DNA of 64,000 nt from Hydractinia symbiolongicarpus (taxonomy: Eukaryota > Cnidaria > Hydrozoa > Anthoathecata > Hydractiniidae). The stretch spans positions 11,968,001-12,032,000 of the forward strand of contig NC_079887.1 of the NCBI RefSeq assembly GCF_029227915.1, given 5' to 3'. Within the stretch, counting starts at the first letter, position 1; every line of letters starts with the position of its first letter. The notes under the pieces are model-generated. The model saw only the letters and a list, made by a program, of their open reading frames with translations, was not told the DNA's origin and made no database searches. A program made the translations under genes and the position numbers. Below are positions 26,201 to 41,200 of this stretch, one piece after another.

Positions 26201-29200
26201 ACCTGTACAATTTACCCACAAGGCTCCTTAGACCAGTCTTATCTTGACTGATTTTGTTCTTAAAGCAAAAAAAAGGGAATAAAATCAAACATTTAAAAAA
26301 CGGCCATCGGCTAATTTAAAGCATATTTTACAGACCCAACGGAAACGCTATAAATACGTACTTTAGGTAATTGAAAACACATACCTTATTGATTTTTCTG
26401 TAGCTTTGTTGGTCCGATTATATGGGATTGTATTTGCCTACAAACTGATTATAATAAGTTTTTTTTCCTAATTTTTTATATAGTTTATACCAAGTCCTGT
26501 TAATAATAAATCTGTGAGTGTTTAAGTCTTGCCGCTTCTCTTGTTTCTATGCTTTTTTTCCTACACTTTTGAGTAGGAAAACTTGTACATTTTCTTTGAA
26601 GTAACACTATATTAAACGCTTATAACGCGCAAAAATGTCTTGTATTTACCGCTTCATTAATAAGAAAATTTTAAAATACGAAATTATCAGCTGAAAGTGG
26701 TAGCTATCATTAGTTTAACTAGAAGAAAACTTAGTTTTTCCCAATCTGAAAAAAGTGCCTAAAATTTAGTTATGTAATGTTTACAAATCTTTGCACCACT
26801 AACACCATTCTGAAATTTGTAACTACATTGGATACTTACCAATTAATTGACACTGTTCTAAGTGTGTTATATTCTGTTCTGGAAGTATCGTACAGACTGA
26901 GTTATTCCCGACATCGGGCAAGTATTTAATATCTATGCGCAGTTGACGAACAATATTATATATTTCTTGCACAACACGTGAATTTTCTTTGCAATAGCTG
27001 CGGCAGGGCCAGGAAATAATGAATGATTTATCTTTTGACGAAGTCAAGCAAACTCTAAATCGTACCATACAAAAAAACTTTTCGAATAGAATTGGGTGCT
27101 GGCTAAATTCTTCCATAAGATATTCAACAATTCTTGTCAAATTTGATAGAAATTTATTCACTCCCAAATTGATGTATACATCTAAAGAAAGTGTACGTTT
27201 CTAAGTTTATCGTTCTGGGGTTAAAGCTTGCCTTAATTTTGAATTGCAATGTTTTAATTGGCTGAAGTCTACACAAGTTCCACGCTGTATTTTCTTTCTA
27301 CTGAGGAACGAGTTCAATCTTTACTTATCTTTCAATTTTACAGTGCAAAATGCATGAATTTTTTCTCTGTTTAGCTGGAATAGCAGGCAAAAAAACTTAT
27401 TTTGTATTCCTGATTGGTTGAGTGAAGTTGTTGCTTACTTAGGAAGGGAAAACTTGTCTGTTGTTACAATCCTTCTTTCCGAATAAAACATAATTTTCAT
27501 GACACAAATAGATACTCGCGCTTCAATTGTTCTCATGTTCGCATATAGGCATTAGGAGCAAGTAGTTATCGACCGCTGAGAATTCTTTGTTTACCTGTAA
27601 CTTCAAAGAGTTAGTTAATGAATTGTGTGTATTTCGATTATATTTAAGTAAGGAAATTTAATTGTGCGATCGTATAAAATTTATTATGGGCTACTAGACT
27701 ATATGCTGTTAACCAAAGAACTTCATAAACGATGACTGAAATTGAACAAAAAATTGTCACGTATAGCTACCAAAAACAACGGCTTGTGCTCAGTTGATAC
27801 GATGAACTTCATATTGCTCATGTTCTCGAAAAATATAGTCTTTTTTTATGTATGCAATGAGAACATAAAAAACTCAAAAAAATATTTCTCGGCACTGTGT
27901 GATAACTATTTACATGGCCATGCAAACTTTTTTTATATATATATAAAAAATAATTAAGGGTTTGCAATCTTTTTACGAAAATTTAAATACCTGTTGTTGG
28001 CAGCGGAGAGAAAAGATTGTAATATCATATCTTGTCCTTTTTGATTTGAGTGATTTTTTTTTAATATGTTTATATGTTTGATAAAAAATAATGAGAAACG
28101 CAAGTAAAACACTTACCTGACCATAACTTCAAAAGTCTCATTGCTGCATGAGGATTTTGTTTATGCATCCTTTTTAGCGTGTGAAACAAAGACAATCTAT
28201 GTAGGATCCTGTTATCCCTTGCAGCTTCCTGTAAACTCACATAAACTTTTTTGTTATTTAGATATTTTGTGCAATATCCTAACTGATTTGGTACAATACT
28301 CTTGTATTCGACACATTGCCTAAAACAAAGAACATTTTAATTTAAATGCTAAATACCCTACTTGACATATGTTATTTTATAACATTAGTACCATCAAATG
28401 TAGTGTATTGCTTTGTAATCCCGTCGCACTTTGTAATCACATCGCCCGTTGTAATCCCATCGCACTTTGAAAACCAATCGCACTTTGTAACACAATTTTG
28501 TCGCACTCTGCAATCACAAACCTATAGCAAATTGTAATTCTTCCATGAAGCACTTTGTAAATCTGCCTTGTTACACTTCGTAATCCCCGATATTTTTTCG
28601 ACAGAATAAAATTCCTCTCATATATTTTGCAATTGTTTCCGAAACGCTTTTTGTATTCAATAAGGAAATAACTGACAGTTACAGCTACACGTCTTTTTAC
28701 TTTACATTACACGTTGAATTAAATTCTAACATATGACATTTTCACTGATTTCAGGTTTTCACATTACTGAAGTTTACTACAGCGATAATTTAAGTAATGT
28801 CAAGTAAAGGAGCAAACACCTTGCTCTTTATCGTCCTCAACTGTATAACTAGCTATGTCACATTATTACTATCTCGCCTGCGAGGATAGTATTGGTTTCC
28901 AACTCCTAACTGACTAACTGACTAACTAACTAACTATGTCCCAACTGGGCAATTGCAACGAGCTTTCATACGCAAAGTTTTACTTTAGTAAAACGTCTGT
29001 TAGGAAGATACGCACCAGCATCTAAGTGCAAGGCGCTAACCAACTTGGTTATAGTGACAGAACTAACACGTGAATATTTAATAATTAGTTGAAGTTCCTA
29101 ACCTTTATCTTTTGAGCTGATGTGTTAATCAAAACAAAACATTATTTTTTTTACCACTGTTGCATTTATTTGCGCAAAATAATTTCAATCTTTTTAGTAT

Positions 29201-32200
29201 AACATTTTTATCACAAAACGGTAAACTTTAAGGGGAAAAAAACGTATGATGGGAAAAGATTCAAAAATACGCTTTTTGATAAAGGTGAAGGTCTTTCGTT
29301 TATGAACTAAACAAAACCCATGCAATTTATTTTCATAAAAAATAGGCGATTGAAAAGCATTCTAAGTACTGTCCGGTTGCGTATTCACCCATTTCAGCCT
29401 TTTAAATGCAATAAAATTCCTGTGTGTATAATAAAAAAAGGAATGACGATTCTGTTGTCCAGACAACAGAAACAACAATTTGGAAAGATTAACGCAAATA
29501 CTGTTAAATTGACGTGCAGAACTTTTTCTAAGACGTATCAATTTAAAAAATATTATTGCTTGTGGTGCAAAAGTTTCCGTGGATGGATTACAAATCTCTG
29601 AAAGTATCTATTAGCATTACTTTGGTTTTGCAAAAGGCATTCTCAACTAATTGCAAAAAAATGTACCTCAACAACATGGATTTATGTTCGCGTTAATTAA
29701 TGTTCGCGTTGTCTGACAACACACAATTCTTTCGCATGTGGATTAACACTTCGGGATCTTAAAGTGTTAATTTTTCTTCCAAATACTGAGCACGACGTCC
29801 ACGTCATTAACCAGGTGCATCCTAAATTTCCTAGCTTCCCTTCTTTGCACCAGCCAACGTAAGGCATAGACGAAGTCGTATATATTTAATTTGAAATCTA
29901 TTACATGCTTTATGTTAAGAATATCAACATTCTAACAAGGCTGGTCATTATTCTTATTTCTCTGTTGTTTAAACAATAGACACCAAAAATTCCAGCCTGG
30001 TATTCTTATAAAGCATGTTTTTATAAAAGAAAAAGGATTTCGGTGTACATTATTCTCACTTTATTCACTTTAGTCATTTAAGAGGCTTCAAAACGTACCA
30101 TGGTTTGTGGTCACAGGCCAAGTAGCATATACCACTTTGGTCTCCCGAAATGTAAATTAAACAACAATCATCTTTTTAATAACGAGATAGTTTATGCAGC
30201 TTCTGCATATTGTTGATAATACTAGTAATCGCAATACTGTCGCAAATTTAATTACAAGATGATGGCTATCAACGGATAAACAACGTTAGCACGAAAAAAA
30301 CATGTAGGACCCAGTTTATATCCGGTTTATAACAAATTAGTAATACAACTTTAGACTATTCATAGCTGATTTATTTCAAAAAAACAAAGTTGTTGTGTCT
30401 TGAGGTGTTGACAAGAGAGACTTTTATCTATATTATAATGCCCGTATACGTCTGTCTGTTTGTCACGCAAAATGGTAGCTTAGCTGCGATTGGTGAACCC
30501 GTGGATTTTCCAAGTTGATAAAAGTGTTTGTGGATTCATAACACCAAAATACATGCATATCAACAAAATAGAAATTTCTCGTTTATATGCACAAAATACA
30601 TAGTATTGATCAGTTTATTACTTTAGAAATATCTTAATATTTAGGTTCGTGTGAAAGATGCTGTGTATGTACTGATCAAAAAACGTCTTATACTGATCAT
30701 TTTTACGGAATCGCGAAGGGCAACAGAACGAGAAATTACAAAGTCCGACATAACTAACTGCAATAGATTTGGCGAAGTGCGATGGAAATGCGACAAAATT
30801 GGATTACAAAGTGCGATGAGAGTACAATTGCAACGGGATTACAAAGTGATACACTACATCAAAGCTAGAGCCACACGAGGGAATTTTTTTCATCCACATG
30901 CAACCGGACTTGTTTCACTGCACGCGCCTGAAATGTTGCGCGTGTAGCTACCACGAAAACCAGCAAAAATTTTCATTAACTAAACAAGGACAAATAGAAT
31001 CGCCTACTGGTCTTGCCGACTGAGAAGGTGAAATTAGAAACGGGATAAAAGGCTAAAGAGTGGACTATCGGAAAGTTGGCTGCTGTTAGATATCTTTCCG
31101 GAAGGTAACATACCAAACAATTAAGTTACCACTATATGCCAGAGATCAGAGATTAAATTATAAATAAGAGCAAACGCTTGACTTTTTTTCAGCCTCTTTA
31201 CATTAAAAACATCTAGAATTGCAGGCTAAATGTTAACATTTTTAAATTTTAATTTGGATGAATTCAATTGGTTGATAAAAATTTTACTGCAACAACCTGC
31301 AGAGGAAGGCAATCCAAGGAAACATTCACAAAGTTGTTGCCAGCACAAATGTTGTCCCTGCATCAACAATTCCCTCCCCCGGCAAATTAGATAAATATAT
31401 TTTGTCTCGTGTAGCGGGAACATTTTCTTGTTTCCAGCAATAAATTTTTAATTATGGGACACGACGAAACTTTTACATGCGCGTGCAATGCATTATATTG
31501 CATTTCATGTGCATTTAAAACGCCCCTCGTGGCGCCCTAGCTAAATGTTCTGACCATGAAACTCTTGGTTACTGAATTTTTATCATTTTGATTTATGTAT
31601 TGAAGTTCATTATTGTAGGTTTAAGGTCAAATAATTTAGGTCTTTTACTACAAACATCCATTAACGCCCTCGGTGCGTTAATGGATTAATGCCTATTTAG
31701 GCCCTTCAAATTTTTGTTTTGTTTATGGCGCTGATTGTTGGTTTGGAGAACTGTAAATATATTACGGAGTTTCATACCGCGCAGGTCTGGGCGCTAGCGA
31801 AGAGTTTTGTAGGGACAAATTTTTGACTTGCTTTCATTAGTCTCGATACCCCAAATAATTTTCATGGTCATTTTTTCACAACTATTCTGGTTAGTGCTGC
31901 GAAAAGAGGCAGAAATGCAAAATCCTGCCTGATGTTTCTTCAACTATTTTTTTACTTTAACTGACGTTTTGCTTTTTAATAACACGTTTAAATGGTGTTG
32001 CTAACCCTCTTTGTGGTATATTGACATGGTAAGAGTTGGAATCGAAGGAAACTTAAATTACTGACTTTTATAGAGAGGCAAGGGAAGACATATTGTTGAT
32101 ATTGGTTTTAGAGGGGTTAGCTTTCTAAAGTTGCAAGCTACATATACCATACATTTTTTGTTGTGAGGAATAAAGTAATGGTTAAAAAGAAACACTATTC

Positions 32201-35200
32201 TATCATTTTCAGTGCACTTTGGCAAGAAGAGATAAAAATTACAGCTAGCTATAGAAAGACTTAAAGGAAGTTTTTTTACAGTAAGCTATAGCTAGCTAGC
32301 TATATATGGATCTGCAATTTTGACATGGATTAACGTGGAAGAGCATTTAATAAAGGATTTATTTGCAAAGTATAGCTAACTAGTTATATAAAAAGAGCAC
32401 AGATGAAATCGACTGAAGTAAAATACACACTTCAATGATATAATGACTGGCTTTGACTTTTCATTAGAAATTATTGTATATAAATATTACATAACTAGCT
32501 AGGAAGGGATATATATAATAGCATGTTACACTGTATTACTATGTTCTTAATTTTGGTAAAATGCAAGAATAAATTTAGGTAAGGTCCACTTTTACAATTT
32601 TGTGATAGCTATAGTAATTTTGGTACATTGACATAAGAGAAATTTGGCAACCGAAAATATTTGACAAAAACAGTTAAAGTCACTAAATTTGTTTAAAAAG
32701 TTATTTTCCATTAAATTTGTTTATTTTAACCACAGTATATTATTTTACATTTTGCAGCGGTCGAAACTTTGTACTTTACAGAATAAAATTATTCCAATGC
32801 AAAATTGAGGCGTATCAATTTTTAAGTCTAAGTTGGTGTTCAAACTGCACTGTTTATTGTTTTTTAAAGTTGAGTGATATTAGAAATGAGTTTTTATGAT
32901 CCTATTTTTAGCATCTGGGCACTTGCCCACCTATATATCTGATTACTCTATGAATAAGGCTGCGATATATATGAGTGACCAAGTGTGACCCCTAGCTAAC
33001 AAAAACTACAATGAGACAGATACAGGCAACTTTTTGAAAATTTTTAATTTGGTTTATAAAAAATGTAGGTAGCTTCGGCCTGGTTAGTTTAATAAAGTTT
33101 CTAGCAAGCACAAAATAAGAAATTTTGGAATTGTTTTTTAATATTATAGCTAGCTAGGCATCTCTTTAATGAGCATGAAACTATTAGTTTAGAAAAAAAA
33201 CATTGTTTTCTTTAGTTGTGTTTGATGAGCTACATTATTTTGGCTGTACTAGTAGCTATATAAATCTTGAATGACATGCAATCCCTCTTTGATCAGCACT
33301 GTGATATTTTTAGGAAAATATTAAAACTTGTGATGTAACTAACTACCAAAATAAGGTTTCTTTCTCTTTTGACTGCCAACTTTTCATGATGAGTGTACTC
33401 CACAACTTAAAGCAATTAAATTAATAACCAAGTTTAGGTCTTGAACCTTCATAATATGCAATCTTATGTCAATACTGAGTATCCTTTCTTTAAATAATTG
33501 TAAAATCAATATATCGCACCAGTTTAAAAAGTAAAAATAAAAAGGAAAAAGTGAATAATTGTGTTCGCACTGCATGTTTTTCTTAGCAAATGCCTTACGC
33601 TCTTCGGGGGATATAAAAATTTGTCCCTACAAGCGCTTCGCTAGTGCCCAGACCTGCGCGGTATGGAACTCCGTAACTTAATTCGATCCAAATCGGGATA
33701 TTTATATAAGAAGGGACATTTGCAACATAATATGCACCAAATAAATGCTGTACCTTATTAAAAAAGCAAGTCAAAGTGTTTTAGAATATTTGTGTAACCG
33801 ATACCTCAATAAGGTAAGATAAAATTGCTATTTATTTAAAATTCCACTACAGTTATATAGAAACCACAAGCCTTGCTCACCTTAGTGTTACAACAGAGAT
33901 AATAGAGTTCTCTTTCTGTTTTTTTTTTCTGTTCTAGTTGACCGAAATACACATTTTTGTCAGCATCACTTAAATCTTTTTTACATCATTTCAACGACTT
34001 TCAATGACTGCGACTTTAAAGTAAAAAGAGTTAACAGTTAATATGCTTACCTCCTTGTCGACACATTTTCATCTAAAAAAAATTATTGGACAAGCATTAT
34101 TTCAGCTGTTATTATAGCTTATAGGTAAAAAACAGTCACATTGTGAACTTACTATTTCACGGTGTCTTGAGAAGAAATGTCTTCAGCCTTATTGGACCTT
34201 ATTTGGTTCGGTGCTTATTATTGATCAAACGGTTACTGATTAATAATTCAAACTTAAAGAGTGTTTGTGTATGTACTTCCTAGTTATAACCTGGTTAAAG
34301 TTTGAACAAGCAAGTCACGTACTGCATTGAAATCTCAATTCTTTAATTATGGGAATCATAAATAAAGAAATGAGTTTTTAATGCATAGGATTCAAAGATT
34401 TGGCAGGCAGGTGTCCATTACATAAATATAAAAATAAAGTAAGTATCACTGTTATGGAGTAATGTAAAGAAGACTTTTAGAAAGAGTAGCGTTTTTATTC
34501 TTGCCTCTCGATGAATTAAAAATATATTTTCGAATTTTAAAACTGATTTCGTGAAATATATTTAATTTGTGATATTCCGGTGCCTATGTTTTGTAAAGGA
34601 CTGTGCCTCAGTAATTCGAACTGATGATATCCATAATAATTATATAAAGCCATATGGTATGACGTTACACTTTTATTAATTTTACTAGCCGGGAAACTCG
34701 GCGTCGAAACGCTGGGGTAAGCCAAACGTCAAGGTCTGATCCCGCATAGAATACTCTGAGGAGCGCTTAATAAGAGCTGTAAACTGTGTCACACGATGAG
34801 GTGGAACGCTTTAGTATAGGTATACAGTATGTCGTAAATCAAGTTTGGTACTCCGTTATAGCAAAAATATTATTTTATATTGCGGAATAAGTTTCAGTAA
34901 ACGGTAAAAATTAATCATGACATCGGGCTAAGCGTTTAGTAAGTTAAACAGAGTTGAAGAGGCGTGTAGGGACAATACCCAATACTTTCTCCCAGACTCT
35001 GTTTAAATAAAAACACAAAAAACAGTCCATTACCAACACGGGGTTGAGCGGTTAGTCCAGGTAAACAGTGTTGCACACCCGTACAGACGTGATTCCCAAA
35101 AAAGTTTAAAAAGTAATTGTCACAGTGTGCTGATCCCCTAGTACAGGTAAACCACATCGCATATGCTCTAGGCGTAACAGCTTTTCCAAAAAAAACAGTC

Positions 35201-38200
35201 CATTGTTAACACTGAGCTTAGCACTTAGTGCAGGTAAAATGTGTCGCACATGCCTATAAGCTTAATAGCCTTTTCCAAAATACTTCAGTTTAAATAAAAA
35301 CACAGGAAACAGACCGTCGTTTAACAACACGGGATAGGCAAATAGCACAGGTACTCTGTGTCTCATTAATAAACTTTTGACTTTTGCTAAATTTTATATT
35401 ACAGTAAAATGGTAGCTAACAACTTAATTGCATTTAGTATGAAAAAAATTACTTAAAAATTCTATTGCAGCCAACTGTATTTGGTTACTTTTACATTTTT
35501 GCTAGAGGTAGCTAACCCCAGTTCACAACCAAGCAGAAATCAGATTGGCAAAGTTAACACAAAAATCAGAAATGTTAGCTAAAATCTACGTTGGTAGCCA
35601 GAATCTTAAAATTGGTTTTTTGGTAAGATTAATATATGGCTAGAGAACGTGACAGTAAGAGGCGAATAAAACTAATACAAATCTTTAAGTGGCTGAATAG
35701 GTAGCGTAGCTAGTGGCTAGCTAGCTAACTATAAAGTATAGGTGAATACACATGTAAACAAATAAAAAACATAACCGAAAGTAAAAGAAACTGCAATCTT
35801 GTTAGAATACAAATAGAAGTATCAGAAAGAAAAATGAAAGCAAACAGTTAAGAAACTTTTCTTTCTCCAGCAATGAGTTGGTTGAATCTGCTTGCCAAAT
35901 TTCGGACCGATAACGTAAAAATGGTTGCTAAGAAATATAAAGAGCTTTAGTTTCTGATTAGTCATTTATATAAAACTCCGCTCCTGATTGGACCTTTATT
36001 TTAGCGGCAATTGTCCCTGTGCCGGTGGGGGCCTGACGGGTGTCTCGTCCGTGCGTATTTTGTATTTCGTGCGTGGTTAACACAAGTCGCACGAATAGAC
36101 AGACGACGGCTATTATTATAGAGACTAGTCGATAAGGCCCGTGGAAAAATCAACTTAGGCAGGATAACAGAGAAAAATAACCGTCATTTAAATTTTGATG
36201 ACGTCAGCAGTGACATGTCAGAACACAAAACTTTTTTTTTAAGAAATGTATGCCTGTTGCCTTCATCGTATAGATCTTGAAACGCTGATCAAGAAAATGT
36301 ATAGGATCGTGTATTTTTGACAAACGGTTGCAGAGATATTAGGGCTTGAAGGTTTTTTGATGACGTCATCAACCCGTCCATTCCCGAAACGGATTCAGGG
36401 ACCCAGGTTTGGGAAACTTACCCAAATTGGTCAAAGGTGGTCCCTAGTTACTTACACAGGAGATGACGTCAGTTATTTCCACCCGGTTTCCAAGTTATTT
36501 AACCTTAAATTTAAAAGTGCAATGCAATGGCTTCACTAATCTTAATATACTTTCCTTTGACGTCAATATTGCTTTAACGTCAAAGTTTGGTAATTTACAG
36601 AACAAATTTATAGACCATGTTTTATAGACTTTATCAAAGAAATTTTATCCACTTTGCAAAAGTCACAGACAGACAGAACTGGCGTATTATTATATAGAAG
36701 TCGTTAGCCCGTGGAAAAATCCACGGGGTCGCCCGTCCTTTGAATTAACCCATTTCAACAAAGTGGACAGAAATATATAATCCACGGGGTCGCCCGTCCT
36801 TTGAATTAACCCATTTCAACAAAGTGGACAGAAATATATCGCATTTGGTATTGACGCGCATTTTGAAAATTTCGTGTTTCCGTGTTATGGCAAATATCAT
36901 TTTATTTTGCGGAATAAGTTTTTGTAAAAGTTAAAAAATTAATCGTGACACCGAGCTGAGCGCTTAGTACAGTTAAACGGTGCTGCACAGACGTATAGGG
37001 TTAATACCCTTTTGAAAAAACTTTCTCGCAGACTCTGTTTAAATTCGCTAAAACACAAGAAAAAGTCCATTGCTAACACAGGGCTGAGCAGTTAGTTCAG
37101 GTAAACAGTGTTGTCTATCCGTACAGGCGTGATACTCGAGAAAGTTTAAAAGTTAGTACAGGTTTTACAAAAAACGTGCTTAAAACTTAGCTAACCGCTT
37201 AGTACAGTTAAACAGAGTTCAACAGGCGTATAGAAGTACCCTTTTCCAAAAAAACTTCATTGCAACTTCGGTTTAAACAATTGCTCAGCCATTTAAATTC
37301 CAGAAAAAGTTTCAGGAAAATAATAAAAGATGCTGGCTACCTAGATAACTGAATTTAGCATAAGAATTATCGCTTAAGAATATTGTTGTAGCCAAACTGC
37401 ATTTTTATCTTTATGCTCTCACTCTTTAGCCAAAGATAGGAGCTAGCTAAATGGCTACAGCCTCAACATAAAAATAAATGTTGGGTAGGATAAAAAGCTC
37501 TTAGACCATACAGATTAGTAATAAGTAAGGCTCTAGGTAGCTAGCCTTCAAAATCTTCGTGTTATACATGAGCATAGGGGTACTATTATTTTCCAAACGT
37601 CCTTATCGCTTCGGAGTTGAAAGAAATCAGCCCGGTTCTGTTTAAGTTTTTAAAACAGTGATAAAAGTGGTCGCTGCCAACTGCATTGAGCTTAGCATAA
37701 GAATTGTTAAGAATTGTGTTGCAGCAAAACTCCATTTGACTACTTTCACTTGCAGCCAAACTGCATTTGGCTACTTTCACTTTTTAGCCAGAGGTAGCTA
37801 AAGGAGTGTGTAGAAAATCAAGTGAAGTGCACACAACTTTATGGTGTTTCCGGTGTAATATACTATTCAAAAAATAACTTTCGACAACTTAGGTAAAATA
37901 AAAACCCAGATTACAATTCAATGTTACCCCGTCATAGCGAAAGCAGCTGGCCAACCTTCTTTATTTTTCAGGGAATGTTCCCGGGAAAAGTTCAAAAAAA
38001 TGTTAAGCTGAGCGCTTAGTATAGGTAAACAGTGTGTACTTTTTTCTGAAAAAAACGTTATCACAACTTCGGTTAAACAGAAACACAGGAAACAGCCCGT
38101 TGTTGCCACCGGACTAAGCGCTTAGTACAGCTAGACTGTGTCGCACATGAGTATAGGCATAACACCATTTTTAAAAAAACTTTATCGCGACTTCAGTTTA

Positions 38201-41200
38201 AAAAAAACCAGGAAACCGCCTGTCGTTATCAAGTTCAGTTAAAAAAATATATACTCAGCAATTTTATTTTTCAGCATAAGCTTTCATAGCAGTAATAAAA
38301 TTGGTAGCTGCCTATAACTGCATTTAACTACTTTCACTTTTTAGCCAGAGGTAGAGCTAAAAGGAGCTAGATAGGTAGACCCAACTTCAACATAAAAATA
38401 AAGAACAATATACCAAACTGAATAAAAACTTTAAAAGTATAGGAATAAATAAAGCTAGCTATAGCTAGCTGTCTCAAAATGTACGTTTTGTAGCTAGCCA
38501 AAAACTTAAAATTGGTTTGTTTAAGATTTATACGTGCTAGAAAACGTGATGAAATATTCACCTTAACATGTGAAAACAAACTAAATAATCCTATAGGATA
38601 AAAATTACTCAGCAGAAATAAGGCGGATTGAAAGGAAACCTACAAACTTCACACCATCACTTCCAAACCAAAATGGCCTTCGTAGGGATAGCATGTTTCC
38701 TCCCGTCGGCATGTTGAGGCCGCGAAGCACTTGGATTGGTCATTAGTGAAAATGGAGCCTTGGTAAGTGGTTTATTACAATGACCGGCAAAGCAAGGCCG
38801 GTAAAAAAACGGGGTCTGCCGGGGATTCAAAATAAAGCTGCAGGGCCGCGGGGATTTTCGGCGGGTCTCGCTACTTGCTCCGCCATGTTGCGCAGAGACA
38901 GACAAAATACGGCTATTATTGATGAGATTAGTCGTTAGCCCGTAGAAAAATCTACGGGGTCGCCCGTCCTTTAAATTTACCCGTCGCAACAAAGTAGACA
39001 AAGATATATCGCATTTGATATTGGTGTTTCCGTGACATCATTTTCTGACTCAGCGGGGGGTCCGCGCAGAGACAGACAGACGACGGCTATTATTATAGAG
39101 AAGACAACTTTATTTAGAAATAGAAGTTTTATAAAAGTCGTTTTTCGATTTGTTGAATTTTTCGTTGTTGTTTGTAGTTGTCTGCAGCTGTATGCTCTTT
39201 CTTTAACCAGTGTACATTTAAAAAAAAACAATACTGATAAGTAGGATCAAAAGAAATCTATTTACTTACCTTCTTCGGCAAGTGTCAAACATTTATTTAT
39301 GTAACATCTTTTCCACGCACGGCTTTGCATATTAGTATAACACCATGGTGTTGTGGCAAATCCCTGTGGATTTCTACAATAATGCTTAATCAAATTTGGA
39401 TATACACTCGTTGATACGTACGGATTTGCTTCAGTCCAAAATACGCATCCATCACCAATATCTCCAACATAGCTGTCGTCCTTTCGGGTATAATTGTAAC
39501 AGTATGGCGTATACAGGATGTTTCGGTTTTCTGTTATTTGGTAAAATAAGGATAATTAAGCATCTCACACATAATTTAAATTTATTGGAGAACTGTTATT
39601 GGATAAGGAAGATATGGCGCCGATCATATGAGCTGTCCAACGTTTTTTATACGATCACGTAGGGCGAGCAAGTCCTGTTGGGCAGGCTAAAAAAGCATAG
39701 ACAAGAATTTCTAAGTATTACACACAGCCCCTAAGTTAATTTTAAATAAACTTTTTAAAAATACAGATTAAATGTATTTCACGAAATCAGTTTTAAAATT
39801 CGTAAATATCTTTTTATTTTATCGAAAGGCAAGAATAAAATGCTACTTTTTTTAAAAAAAAATATCTGATACACCCATGTGTAAGTAAGTTCATGTTTTA
39901 TGCAAAGTACGCATAAAGTACCTGTTTTTAACAACCTGCAACCCTGCAGATTATTGCCCTCTTATGCAGCTCTAAATAAACCAGGGAAAGTGGTTAAAGT
40001 GTTCCATCTGTTAGTACTATGCAATGGACCCATAAACTAGACTTATCTTCTCCCTTTATCTTCCCTCTTTATCTTCGCAATTTATAAAAGCCTTATTTGA
40101 CACGTGGTTAAACACCTGGGACATTTAATTTACATTAAAATGTCGAAAAAGTCAAGCCAATACTAAAGTTTTAAAAGAACAAAGCATTTGGTAAGGAGTT
40201 GCGAGGACATTAATAAACAAAAATCTTTTGCCACAAAACCTAACTTTACAGGGAGATAAGTGGTTTTACAGAATATTAATATAATATAAACTGTCTATCT
40301 GTACCAAGAAATATTACTCGAAGTCAAAAATATAGACTGAGCTTGCGCGGTCGATCCACTGACTGAGGATAAAATTTCTAGGAAGAAAAGTTTATATTGT
40401 AATAATTATTAACTGATAGCTATTTTGTTTGGGTTAGTAGAAACCGGGATTATTTTCTAAAGATTTGCTTGCGAAAAGCTTGTAAAAAAGAAGTTTTGAT
40501 GAAGAAAGACAACGTTCGATTTGAACTTCATTGTATCAATCTTTCAAATACATGTCCGAAAGAAAACAAAGCATTCAGATATCCATACATAGAGTTTTTT
40601 TAAAAGGTTTTTGAACCAAAGTTTATTCTTCGTCAGAAGAAGTGTCTATCACACAAATTCTACACCGTTTTGCTTGTCGTTTATTGTTGCGATGAATGTT
40701 GATATTAAAATCGCAAATCATTGCTGGTTTTCTGGCGGAGTGATTTAAGATTTTGGATTTACTGTAAAACTAGTTTGTCGTATGTACGTAGCTAGCCATG
40801 TTGCAAATTCTGTGGCATAGTTGTTTGTTTACATTTTTAGCAATCGTTTTTGGTTGAGGTTAAAAGTTATAGCGTTCTGTATAAAGCCTGGAGTGGAGGT
40901 TTTTTTAGCAAATCAGCGCACTGGGTTTGCCGTATAAACTGGTTGGACATCGCTATCAGATAATATATAACAGCCACTTGTTATAAAATATTTTATTCTC
41001 TGATGGTGACTTGAACTATAGTCGAATGATTAAGAACTGCAAAATTTTTGTTTTATTTATGATCTGGCTAACGTGATTTAAATAAAACGAACTTATTCGG
41101 ACTTTCTTTTTTACTTTTCTTGTGTGAGCACACACATGCAGCATAAGAAGATGTAAGAAAAGTCTTTTATACCTCTGTTACAAAACTATAAAGGCTCTGG

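Larger units (their letters stand above)
34925..38260. repeat. Dispersed/tandem repeat of about 115 bp
   Basis: A unit of the form gagcgcttagtacaggtaaac, gtgtcgcacat, gtataggcgtaatacc, aaaaaactttatcgcgactt, cggtttaaataaaaacacagg, cgttgttaacacc recurs at 34925-35375, 36955-37270 and 37985-38260, and as fragments at 44690-45030 and 48395-48660. Copies differ by 10-30%. It is the filler of the Helitron-like elements here. Confidence 0.7.

Noticed and set aside
38657-39231. Arginine-rich open frames at 38657-39231 as host exons
   Set aside because: They are made of Helitron-like terminal sequence and interior, repeated at other positions of the array.
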